A stretch of DNA of 64,000 bases. It comes from Bowmanella yangjiangensis (GTDB taxonomy: Bacteria > Pseudomonadota > Gammaproteobacteria > Enterobacterales > Alteromonadaceae). Below the pieces are notes generated by a model. It ran no database searches and had not been told where the DNA came from. It worked only from the letters and a program-made list of their open reading frames with translations. The stretch is taken from contig NZ_JAFKCS010000005.1 in the NCBI RefSeq assembly GCF_017255015.1, positions 169,853 through 233,852 on the forward strand, given 5' to 3'. Made by a program: the position numbers and the translations under genes. Position 1 is the first letter of the stretch; each line of letters begins with the position of its first letter. Positions 26,756 through 35,229 of this stretch are shown here, one piece after another.

Positions 26756-28470
26756 GTATTTCCTGCTTCAGATAAGGTGTCTACGCTCAGGTCTGCTCTG
26801 TCTTGTCGGGCGCGGGTCTGCCAACGGTTAAATGTCCATAATGCCACTGCACTCACCAGCGCAATCAGGGCAAACAGGCCCCACATCCACTCAGGGCGGC
26901 TCTGCTGTTTAGCCAGATTTTCATAGCCCCAGCCGGATAACAGCCCGGCAAACAGAAAACCCAGCGCCATCGACACAAAGTAATAGCCCATATACATCGC
27001 GCTTTGCTGCTTAGGCGCGATACTGGCCACATATTCCTGGCTTTTAGGTGAGGTCAGCATTTCGCCCATTGCAATAGATAAGATCACTACCACCATCAGA
27101 CTGCCGCCCAGCACAAATTGCCCATTCAGGGCGGCCAGCCAGATACCGCCGCCCATGATCACTATCCCCGCCACCAACACCTTAAAGGTGTGCAGTCGGC
27201 GACACACATAGCTGACCAGAATTTGCAGCAATACGATGGCGGCAAAATCCAGATTAATCAGATACTCAGGATTGATCTGGCGATAGCGCCCGGCCCAGTC
27301 CTGGGCGATATGCGCAGCCAGTTCGGCCGGGGAAGCGCTCTGACCTAACTGGCTTAACGCCCCGGCCAGAACCTCATGGGGCACATTGACCTTAAGGTGT
27401 ACCAGTTGCAGGCGCAGGGCTTCCAGCGGCAGCGCTGCATCCAGGGTTTGCAGCTTGTCGGCAAGGGCGCCGACATCCACATGGGCCAGAAACGCCAGGG
27501 TGTCTTCCCCCAACCAGGCCAGTAAGCTGAGCAGATCGCCGGTATCCACATAGTCGCGAATAAACAGCGGCAAGGTATAAAACAGCTGATTGTAGACGGT
27601 CCAGAACCCGGTCAGAATCAGCAGGTACAAGGCGAAAGGCAGGTTACTGACGCGAATGGGCTGCGCCAGCCAGTGGCGGGCATTGGGTGCACACAGCCGA
27701 TTCCACAACAAGTTAATCACTAGCCAGACAGCAATAGCAATAAAAGCGGGCTGATAGCCCAACCAGCCTACTCCGGCAGCCATCAGCAGCATAATGGCGG
27801 GAAACAGCAACATGGCAAAGCGGCCATTACCCAGCACCTGCTGGGCCTCGCTTAGCACCTGGCTTAACTTGTTAGTTGAGCGCACTTGCTGCGGCTCCCG
27901 GTATAAAAACAGTGCGGGCAGAAAGTTCAGGCAGATCCACAGGCTGGACATCAGAAACACCGCATCCCAGCTGATAGCGCGCATATAGCCGGCCACCAGC
28001 GGGCCGAGAAAACCGCCAATGTTCACCATGGTATAAAAGATACCAAACCCCAGTCCGCGATTGGCTGCTACCGTAGTGCGGGCAATAGTGCCCACCACTA
28101 TAGGTTTAAAACAGGCCGCGCCACAGGCCACCGCCAGCATGGCCAAAAAGAAACTGCCAAAGCCTTCGGCCTGCCCCATCAGGTAATAACCAGGTGCCAT
28201 AATGGCAAACGACAGCAGAAACATGCGCCGATAGCCGTAGCGATCCCCCAGCGCGCCGGTGACCACGGGTAGCAGATACAGAAAAAATGGAATAATGCCC
28301 TGCAGCGCACCACGCTGCGCCTCGGAAAAGCCCGCACCGCCCTGCTCGGCGGGTGTGGTCATATACACCGACGACAGTGCAAAGAAACCATACCAGGCCA
28401 GGCGCTCGAAGATCTCCATGCCATTGGCCACATAAAATGCCAGGGGAAAGCCTTTAGGTTGATGTGTCAT
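26752..28470 (-). CDS. Proton-dependent oligopeptide transporter (POT/PTR family)
   Basis: 572 residues with about 12-14 hydrophobic segments. The N-terminal helix has GMEIFERLAWYGFFAL, the POT motif ExxERFxYYG with Ala-Trp in the middle, and the loop GDRYGYRR follows. Between the sixth and later helices lies a long charged insert (about 300-400) rich in Leu and Ala. The family imports di- and tripeptides with protons across the inner membrane. It heads the operon with the reductase and pepP. The operator-like site at 28502 lies between it and the divergent lipoprotein peptidase, so it probably supplies collagen dipeptides to the cytosolic peptidases. Confidence 0.87.
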   Translation of the reverse strand: MTHQPKGFPLAFYVANGMEIFERLAWYGFFALSSVYMTTPAEQGGAGFSEAQRGALQGIIPFFLYLLPVVTGALGDRYGYRRMFLLSFAIMAPGYYLMGQAEGFGSFFLAMLAVACGAACFKPIVVGTIARTTVAANRGLGFGIFYTMVNIGGFLGPLVAGYMRAISWDAVFLMSSLWICLNFLPALFLYREPQQVRSTNKLSQVLSEAQQVLGNGRFAMLLFPAIMLLMAAGVGWLGYQPAFIAIAVWLVINLLWNRLCAPNARHWLAQPIRVSNLPFALYLLILTGFWTVYNQLFYTLPLFIRDYVDTGDLLSLLAWLGEDTLAFLAHVDVGALADKLQTLDAALPLEALRLQLVHLKVNVPHEVLAGALSQLGQSASPAELAAHIAQDWAGRYRQINPEYLINLDFAAIVLLQILVSYVCRRLHTFKVLVAGIVIMGGGIWLAALNGQFVLGGSLMVVVILSIAMGEMLTSPKSQEYVASIAPKQQSAMYMGYYFVSMALGFLFAGLLSGWGYENLAKQQSRPEWMWGLFALIALVSAVALWTFNRWQTRARQDRADLSVDTLSEAGNT

Positions 28471-28501
28471 ATCAATGCTTGGCCTCTGTTAACAATTATT
28501 T

Positions 28502-28519
28502 TATATTGTATGCAATATA
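28502..28519. promoter_or_regulatory. Operator-like palindrome between the POT transporter and lipoprotein peptidase
   Basis: TATATTGTATGCAATATA: arms TATATTG and CAATATA around TATG, core TTGTATGCAA at 28506-28515. It lies in the 74-bp gap between the two divergent start codons (28470 and 28545), so it could control both directions. Confidence 0.7.
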
Positions 28520-28544
28520 CAACTTAGTCAACCGATTAAAAACC

Positions 28545-31013
28545 ATGCAGAAACTCACCACTCCACTTTTGTTATTGCTGTGCCTGCCAGGCTGTGGCGC
28601 ATCCTTGCCACAGACGGAAGCTCCTGCCCATAGCCAGTTGGCACAGATCCCCGAACCCAGCCAGCAACAGGTGGATATTCAGGTGGCAGGTCGCACCTCC
28701 AGATTGATGGCTATGGATGTCGCCTTTGTCGGTAAGCAAATCCCTTATACCTATAGCGCCGGGAAAATCGCCAACAGTCCGGGCTACAACTGGTGGGTCA
28801 GCAAACACTTCGCCATTCAAAGCGACTTACCGGAAGCCAAGGTCCGGTTGTATCTGGAATTGTTAGAATTGTCTTATCCGCAGTACGTGGAGTTGTTTGG
28901 TGCCGAGCCGCCCAATATTGAGCGCCAGCGCATTGCCGTGGTGTACGGCTCAAGTCGCGAGCGCGTGCGCGAAGCCATGCTGGACGACGGATTTGGCCGC
29001 GGTGTACATGCCACTGCAGGCGGCGAAACCATGTATTACAACCGCGCCGGATACAGCTTTCCCAGTCATCGCCAGCAGCATCAACGCTATATTGTTATTC
29101 ACGAAACCATGCATGCTTTTCATATGGCCTTGTCGGGGCATTCTAACTGGGCACCCAACTGGATCACTGAAGGTCTGGCCGATGCCATCGCTTCCCATGT
29201 TTACGATCCAAAGCGCCGTGAGCTGACGGTGATGGTGTTCGACCGGGCGCCAATGAATTATCTGCAATTGGGTCTGGAACAATATTATGCCGGCGGCATG
29301 CCCAGTATTGAGCAAATCAACGATGACCCGGCCCTGAAACGCGGTCTGAATTTCTTTATTATTCATTTCTTGCTGTCGGATCCGCTACGTGCCCAGTATT
29401 TTGCCCTGTTCCGTGACCGCCTGATAGCCGTCAACCCGCACTCCGATGCCACCCTGCCCACCGCCAACCGTTTGTTAAAGGAAAGCTTTCCCGACTGGCC
29501 AGCGCTGGAAGCCGGGTTTGCCAGGTTTGTGCGTGAGCTAACACCCAGCTTTTATATTGCCTATGGCCCCTGGGAGCAGGATGGCAGCAGCTATTTTATT
29601 CGTAGCGGTGAGGCTGAGCAGTTACCCAGACTGGATATTCGCTTGCCCAGCGGCGCTAGCAGCCAACAGCTGATGGACTTTCCGGCCCCGCAGCCAAGCC
29701 CACTGATTCAACTGACCAGCGCGTCGCCCCATCAGGCCAGCGGTCTGCTGATTGATTTTGTACCGGAACAGTTGCAGCGTGGGCAGGTGGGGCTGGCGTT
29801 GGGTTTGCAAGTGGCCAGCCATAACCAGGCGTTCAGGCAGCAATATCAGGGCGACGCCGACAACAAACTGGACAGCTATCTGAGCCTGCAACTGGTTGAT
29901 GGTCGTTACCTGAAAATTCAGGGCCACAATCTGCTGGCCGACTACACCGCTTTCGCCCTCACCCCGGCGGTATTTTCTGCCGTGCAGGCCTCAAATCAAT
30001 TAGGCATCAGCCTGACAACCGAGCCAGACCATCTGCAAGTCGTGCTGCGTAGTCAAACGCAGGTGCAGCGGCTCAGCTACCCTCTCAACCCAGCGTTGTA
30101 TCAGCAGCTAAGCCAGGGGGATATCAGCCTGCTGGCCAAAGATGTCAGTCATAAGCTGACCCCCTATTTAAATGACGGCCGCTCCACTGCCAGCTACCAA
30201 GCGCAAAATCTGAGCAATCCCTGGCAGTTTGCCCAGATGCAGAACCTGCGCCGGGCCTTTGTTAGCTGTCAGAACCTGAAAGCCTTGGTAACAGACTGCC
30301 AACCGCGGCTGGAGTCCATGTTGCGTCAGTTACCAGACCCAGACAGTCACCAGGCCCTGGCAACACAGCTGGACGCACTGCAAGCACAGTTACTGGCGAG
30401 TAAAGATAATAATCTGATTGCCGACCTTGGCGGTATTCAGGCCAGTATTGCTTATCATCAGGGGCAGCCGTTTTTGCGCGTGGTGAATCCGTCCGCCTAC
30501 CCGGTAACCCTTAACGCCGAAATCGCCTGGCAAGGGCAATCACAGCAGCCCGCACTGACACAAACTCTAAAGCAATCTCTGCCCACCGGCGTGCATAACC
30601 TTAGCCTTAACAACCCTGCCGATGCCCGTCAGTTAAGTGCAGGAGTGAAACTGCAATGGCAGAACCTGACCAACACACTGACCATTAATGCCCCGGCGCA
30701 ACCCTTTGATGGTGTTTACCTAAGCGCGCAAAAACAGCAAAGCCATCAACAATTGCATATTCGCGCCCAGTTAAGCGGTCCGTACTCCGGGCAGAGCCAG
30801 GGCAAGCTGATTTATGAGGTATTCCCCAGTCAGGCAGTGGACCAAAGCCGGATAGAGCAGCCCATCAGCTTTGCTCCATACGAGCAATTGGAAACAAGTT
30901 ATAGCTTTACTCTGTCGCCGGAGTATCAGGGCGAAGTTCAAGTGCAGGTTGTGGCTGAGGTGGAAGTGGACGGCGAAGCGCTTCAATTGAAACAACACCT
31001 CCAATCAAAATAG
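28545..31013 (+). CDS. Large lipoprotein with gluzincin-type metallopeptidase motif
   Basis: 822 residues from the ATG at 28545; the same frame is open back to 28464, but this start gives a clean signal peptide with lipobox LPGC. Near residue 186 is HETMH, followed by Glu209 in WITEGLADAIA, so HExxH with a Glu 19 residues after the last His, as in gluzincins. The remaining 550 residues have no clear domain and are rich in Gln, Ser and Leu, with beta-like segments near the end. It is probably an outer-membrane-anchored zinc peptidase acting on peptides or collagen fragments. It shares an operator with the POT transporter. The exact family is not recognised. Confidence 0.75.
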   Translation: MQKLTTPLLLLLCLPGCGASLPQTEAPAHSQLAQIPEPSQQQVDIQVAGRTSRLMAMDVAFVGKQIPYTYSAGKIANSPGYNWWVSKHFAIQSDLPEAKVRLYLELLELSYPQYVELFGAEPPNIERQRIAVVYGSSRERVREAMLDDGFGRGVHATAGGETMYYNRAGYSFPSHRQQHQRYIVIHETMHAFHMALSGHSNWAPNWITEGLADAIASHVYDPKRRELTVMVFDRAPMNYLQLGLEQYYAGGMPSIEQINDDPALKRGLNFFIIHFLLSDPLRAQYFALFRDRLIAVNPHSDATLPTANRLLKESFPDWPALEAGFARFVRELTPSFYIAYGPWEQDGSSYFIRSGEAEQLPRLDIRLPSGASSQQLMDFPAPQPSPLIQLTSASPHQASGLLIDFVPEQLQRGQVGLALGLQVASHNQAFRQQYQGDADNKLDSYLSLQLVDGRYLKIQGHNLLADYTAFALTPAVFSAVQASNQLGISLTTEPDHLQVVLRSQTQVQRLSYPLNPALYQQLSQGDISLLAKDVSHKLTPYLNDGRSTASYQAQNLSNPWQFAQMQNLRRAFVSCQNLKALVTDCQPRLESMLRQLPDPDSHQALATQLDALQAQLLASKDNNLIADLGGIQASIAYHQGQPFLRVVNPSAYPVTLNAEIAWQGQSQQPALTQTLKQSLPTGVHNLSLNNPADARQLSAGVKLQWQNLTNTLTINAPAQPFDGVYLSAQKQQSHQQLHIRAQLSGPYSGQSQGKLIYEVFPSQAVDQSRIEQPISFAPYEQLETSYSFTLSPEYQGEVQVQVVAEVEVDGEALQLKQHLQSK

Positions 31014-31108
31014 GTGAATCGGCTGGAACAATAGATGTATTTTGGAGTTTGGCTAAGGCGATTTGACTGGAAGCTATTCGCAAACTCTATGTTGGGGACT
31101 ATGACAAT

Positions 31109-31276
31109 CTATATTGTAATTAACCAGTCGATAAATTTCTTGGTTTCAAGTGAGTTTTGAAATTTAATGCTTTTAAGTTTTTGGTTATCTTTAAAAACAA
31201 CGCTGAACTTATTTACAGATATAGTAGAAATGGGGGGCTGAGCATTAATGCCGTCGCCATTATATTTATGAATCAT
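31109..31276 (-). pseudogene. C-terminal remnant or small gene of unknown function
   Basis: 55 codons from ATG 31276 to TAG 31109; the frame is open for about 20 further codons upstream until a stop. The product has mixed hydrophobic and charged sequence (NKFSVVFKDNQKLKSIKFQ) that looks protein-like, ending in KKFIDWLITI. No ribosome site. It is either the tail of a lost gene or a small protein. Confidence 0.3.
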
Positions 31277-31360
31277 AGATTGAAAACTTATTGGAAGTGA
31301 GAGAGATAACTGTAAGACAAAATTCTGAGGATTAATTCAAGGAGAGAGTATTACGGTAAC

Positions 31361-31386
31361 AAAAAGGCTAGCAAAAACTAGCCTTT
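31361..31386 (-). terminator. Rho-independent terminator after the cold-shock gene
   Basis: On the minus strand AAAGGCTAG, TTTTT loop, GCTAGCCTTTTT. The perfect stem and following T run lie 17 bp after the csp stop. Confidence 0.75.
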
Positions 31387-31402
31387 ACAAGTGGCTGTGT
31401 AA

Positions 31403-31615
31403 TTACACAGGCATCACGTTGGTCGCTTGTGGGCCTTTTTGACCCTGCTCAACTGTGAACTTGACATGCTGGCCTTCGGTTAACGACTTGTAACCTTCTG
31501 CCACAATTGAACGGAAATGAACAAAAACGTCTTTGCTACCGTCACTAGGTGTTAAAAAACCGAAACCTTTATCTTCATTGAACCACTTAACTACGCCATT
31601 TATTGAATTAGACAT
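31403..31615 (-). CDS. CspA-family cold-shock/RNA chaperone protein
   Basis: 70 residues, the standard length of the cold-shock domain. RNP1 is KGFGFLTP and RNP2 is DVFVHF; the start [12 protein letters not shown] is typical. These proteins bind single-stranded RNA or DNA and melt RNA structure, often at low temperature or in stationary phase. The gene is monocistronic with its own terminator. About 350 bp of non-coding AT-rich sequence precedes it, which may include a long leader as in cspA. Which Csp paralogue it is cannot be said. Confidence 0.92.
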   Translation of the reverse strand: MSNSINGVVKWFNEDKGFGFLTPSDGSKDVFVHFRSIVAEGYKSLTEGQHVKFTVEQGQKGPQATNVMPV

Positions 31616-31967
31616 ATTAGAAACCTTTTATTATTTAAAAAATATTGATGAAAATTCACCAACCAAGCCATAGATAAAACAAGTAAAACATTAACCAGTA
31701 GAGCAAATGAAAATACAAGTTCGACTTAATAAACTAATAAAAGAAGAAAAAGAAATGCAAAGTGCAGTATTAGATAAGGATTTAAATTTCTAAAGCCAGG
31801 GTATATTACGTTGTTAATATCTAGATGTACAGTCGTTTGTAAATTTATTTTTCATATCGGTTCTTTTTTCTTTCAATAGAGTGAAAACATTGATTCTTGT
31901 GCCTGATGACAAGTGTATTACCACCTATTCGCGCTGTGAATGTAAAGCTCACCGCCCTATCCTAAAG
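31616..31967. other. AT-rich leader/promoter region of the cold-shock gene
   Basis: About 350 bp without an ORF. It contains long A and T runs (TTATTATTTAAAAAATATT just upstream of csp). A long 5' UTR is typical of cspA-type genes, but I cannot identify a cold box or thermosensor structure from sequence alone. Confidence 0.35.
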
Positions 31968-33056
31968 TCACGGGGTTAAACAAATGGATAAAGTGTAGGG
32001 AAGGTGGGATGCCAGTAGCTGCTCGTTAGTCATTTTTATTGTGCCGTCCTGGTCTATGGTGAAAATCCCCGCAAAGAGTGAATTTCCATAATAAACCAGT
32101 GCGCGAACCTGGTAGTTGCCTGCATCGTCTGGCGCACTTACCTTTGGGGCGATGTAGTAATGCTCGATACCACTATCAAAGCGAAGTTCACTGTTTTCTT
32201 CCTTGCTAAGTACTTCCGGCAGTGCGCATTGTTCGGGAGCCGTGATAAGGAAAAAACTGCCTTGTTCACCTTGGCTGAAAAAACTGAAGAAGCGTAAATA
32301 ATCAAGTGCTTGCGATGAATGCAGGCGTAGCGACGCTTTGCGGTTAACCTCAATAATAGGGGCCGCCAAACCGTTCAATATATAGAAGTCACCCTGACAG
32401 GCCAAAAAGTAGCGCCAGTTATTGCTGCTGGGCTGGGGCTTTGGGGCAAGGGCAATTAGCGTCACATCATCATAAAAGGTTAACCTCAGTTGCAGGGTGA
32501 CATGTTCATCACCAGCCAGACCAAGCTGGCTAAAAAGGAGTGCGGCTAGCGTATCTGTTGGCTGCTGCCAATTATCTGTGCTGGTGCAAAATAACGGTGG
32601 CGCATTGTGAAATCGCGCTGGCAGCGCGTTGAGCATGCTGATTTTAGTCAACTGGGTTTGTATCAGCTGTGATATTGCCGCTGACTTGTCTCCCTTATTT
32701 TGGGCGAGGCACCGCTGATACTCATCAAATTGGATAGTGAATCTGAAGAAACGGCCGTCAGGGCAAAGCTTTACCCTGCCGCTGTAGCTGAATTCTGAGA
32801 TCATGCAGCCAAAGCGGCTGACGTGCGGTGAACCTTGCAGTTCAGCAAAGAAACGTTGCGAGGTTTCACGGTCAAAGAGGTGGCGCATGTCCTTATCATG
32901 GTGGCTGCGAATGTTAAGGTCTGAGCGTTTTTGGTGTCCTGTCTCGTTTAGGTGTTGAGCCAGGCATCGGTAGCACAGTGAACGACCACATTCACAATCC
33001 TGTAAATTTTCAGATAAGAAGCTGTCTTGGCAAGCATCACATAGCGCTCGGAACAT
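31968..33056 (-). CDS. Unrecognised protein with N-terminal Cys-rich (zinc-finger-like) domain
   Basis: 362 residues. The first 40 have CDAC, CECG, CYRC and HLNETGH, spacing that suggests a zinc-binding B-box or RING-like finger. The rest (40-362) is mixed alpha/beta with FFLITAPEQCALP and YIAPKV segments and no known motif. There is no signal peptide or membrane helix. It is divergent from the TIR gene, about 140 bp apart. Neighbourhood suggests, but does not prove, that it belongs with the TIR/SLOG pair. Confidence 0.7.
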   Translation of the reverse strand: MFRALCDACQDSFLSENLQDCECGRSLCYRCLAQHLNETGHQKRSDLNIRSHHDKDMRHLFDRETSQRFFAELQGSPHVSRFGCMISEFSYSGRVKLCPDGRFFRFTIQFDEYQRCLAQNKGDKSAAISQLIQTQLTKISMLNALPARFHNAPPLFCTSTDNWQQPTDTLAALLFSQLGLAGDEHVTLQLRLTFYDDVTLIALAPKPQPSSNNWRYFLACQGDFYILNGLAAPIIEVNRKASLRLHSSQALDYLRFFSFFSQGEQGSFFLITAPEQCALPEVLSKEENSELRFDSGIEHYYIAPKVSAPDDAGNYQVRALVYYGNSLFAGIFTIDQDGTIKMTNEQLLASHLPYTLSICLTP

Positions 33057-33198
33057 GCTTATCTCTCAATAAGAGCTGACAATCCAGTTACTTCTTTTAT
33101 AAATATCATAGCCTTAACTGACAAGTAAGAAAAAATAGGTTAATAATTGAGCTCAATGTTTCACGAACCACATACTCTGTTGATAAGAGAATCAGGCC

Positions 33199-35229
33199 AT
33201 GTCAGGAAACACAAGCACGAATCCCACGTATGACGTGTTCATCAGTTATTCGAGCAAAGACGAAGGTAGAGCAAGGGAGTTAGTCAATGAATTGGAAGCC
33301 AAAGGTTACCGCTGCTGGATCGCAGTCAGGGATCTATTTCACTCCGGCAATGATTACAGCCTGACCATTCCGCGGGTGATTGCCCAATCTCGTTGTGTGC
33401 TGTTGTTACTTACCGCTGACGCCAACCAGAGTCGTCACGTGCGTAATGAGCTGGACATCGCCTTTGAAAAACAAATCCCGATCTTCCCTATGAAACTGGA
33501 TGCCACCGACGGCGCGCAGCTTGAATGGTTTCTGCGTAGCTCTCAATGGTTTGACGCTGTGGATGCCAGAGTTGATGAGATGGTTGATGCCATTGTCGCC
33601 AAATTGGAGAACAAAGAGCTGCAGGTTTCACTGAAACCTAAGCGCTTCCCTTTTAAAAAGAACTGGCTGGGTATAACTGCGGCGCTGGCAGTGCTGGCTT
33701 TTGTGCTGTTCTCAGTGTGGGAATGGTTTTATCTGTCACCTATACCAAGCCCCATAGCCGACATTCAGGAACTAAAAGCTGAAGACTTTGTTGCAACCGT
33801 TGAGGAAAGTTACAAAAGTGGCCCTGTAATGCTGAGGCTGCGGGCAACAGGTATGGGACTGATGTCCAGTTCAACGCTGGCGACTAAGCAGTATGAATTT
33901 ATTTACGAGTTTGACACTGGGCAGCGAACCGAAGCTATCCAGATGTTGGTGCTGGCGCAAATAGAAGTGGATACCAGTTTTGCCATACCCAACGAAGTTA
34001 AAGTGACAGTACGAGACCTGGACGGCTCTCTGAGTAGTGATCCCCTGACATTTTCCTTACCTCAAATGAAGAAAATTATGGGGCCCAGGGGGGCAGAGAA
34101 ACTGGCCGAGCGTAAGCGGCAGTTAGATGGACGGTTGTCTTGCGATAAAGGGCTGGCTTATACCGCAGGGTTTCCTCTGTGTCAGTTTGGTTCTCTGGGG
34201 CAGGGCGAGTCACTTGAAACGCTGCAACCCGTTATTGAGCGTATCAGCTTCGGTACGGAAAAAGACCATTTAACCGACATCTTATATTTGAACCCGTTAA
34301 AGACCGAGGGAGAGTTGCTGGCGCGGGTTAGCGAGCAGCAGGAGTTGCTGGTTTTGCTCCCCAGAAAAGCAGAGGAGATTTACTATCGCTTGCATTTTAG
34401 TGATGGCGAACAAGGCAAAGTTAATCTGCTGAAATTGCACGTGGGGCTGGTTCCAGTAACGCGCTTGTCGAGCAATAGCGAGTCTGCTCCACCGCTGTTT
34501 CTATCCCGTGATTTCAATATGCTGAACTTTATTCTGGTGCCACTGAATAGTGCTGAGATCAGCCAAATCAGTTGGAGTGTCTACCCAGGCGTGGACAATG
34601 CCATGCAGCAAAGTGATGGGCTGTTTTACGCCGATAAGATAACGAAAACGATGCTGGAAGATGCTTCTCAACTGGATGTTACTTATGTGGACGAAGGCGG
34701 CAAGGCTAGTCGCTATAGCTACCAGTTGAATCTGGCGCAAACAGAACGGGCTGCTAGTGTTGAATCACTGCAAAATAAACCACAGTCACTGATTGAATGC
34801 CAGCCGAACGAGTGTCATTTCAAGTGGATGGCAGCGGGGCAGGCGGAAATAGACACTATAGACGATATCTTTATTGGCTTGGATGCGCAGGAGATGTTCT
34901 CTATTAATCACGACGACCTTTCTCCCTTGGTTGCTCAGATGGAATCCCGGCGCCAACCTTTGTATGCAGAAGCGCAGCGCAGTGCCTCAGCTAACCCCAG
35001 AAGCTCGTTATCTTTTGGCACCCCGGTAAATACTGGCAGTGTGTCGTTGCTGGACCGTTTGGCAAAACCCTCGGCCTTCACTGTCAACCCGAGCTGGAAA
35101 AAGCGTGAGGCAACGCGGACATCCCCTATTGTGAAATTTTCGTGGCCAGTGGGACCTTTATTTATCCAATTGAAATGGATGGATGGAACTCGGTCTGACA
35201 CTGCCGTTTATAAGGTTCCCTACAAGTGA
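33199..35229 (+). CDS. TIR-domain membrane protein
   Basis: 676 residues. The TIR domain covers 10-137: YDVFISYSSKDEGRARELVN at its start, CWIAVRDL in the middle, and QSRHVRNELDIAF around Glu84, the position of the catalytic Glu of NADase TIRs. A transmembrane helix follows at 155-178 (WLGITAALAVLAFVLFSVWE). The 500-residue C-terminus is soluble with no recognised domain and would be periplasmic if the TIR is cytoplasmic. The stop codon overlaps the next start (TGATG), so the two are translationally coupled. Known TIRs make NAD-derived second messengers or deplete NAD in antiphage defence; which occurs here is inferred. Confidence 0.85.
   Translation: MSGNTSTNPTYDVFISYSSKDEGRARELVNELEAKGYRCWIAVRDLFHSGNDYSLTIPRVIAQSRCVLLLLTADANQSRHVRNELDIAFEKQIPIFPMKLDATDGAQLEWFLRSSQWFDAVDARVDEMVDAIVAKLENKELQVSLKPKRFPFKKNWLGITAALAVLAFVLFSVWEWFYLSPIPSPIADIQELKAEDFVATVEESYKSGPVMLRLRATGMGLMSSSTLATKQYEFIYEFDTGQRTEAIQMLVLAQIEVDTSFAIPNEVKVTVRDLDGSLSSDPLTFSLPQMKKIMGPRGAEKLAERKRQLDGRLSCDKGLAYTAGFPLCQFGSLGQGESLETLQPVIERISFGTEKDHLTDILYLNPLKTEGELLARVSEQQELLVLLPRKAEEIYYRLHFSDGEQGKVNLLKLHVGLVPVTRLSSNSESAPPLFLSRDFNMLNFILVPLNSAEISQISWSVYPGVDNAMQQSDGLFYADKITKTMLEDASQLDVTYVDEGGKASRYSYQLNLAQTERAASVESLQNKPQSLIECQPNECHFKWMAAGQAEIDTIDDIFIGLDAQEMFSINHDDLSPLVAQMESRRQPLYAEAQRSASANPRSSLSFGTPVNTGSVSLLDRLAKPSAFTVNPSWKKREATRTSPIVKFSWPVGPLFIQLKWMDGTRSDTAVYKVPYK

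Larger units (their letters stand above)
31014..31402. other. Spacer after the lipoprotein peptidase
   Basis: About 390 bp. It holds the small minus-strand frame at 31109 and the cspA-type terminator at 31361. Nothing else is recognised. Confidence 0.4.
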
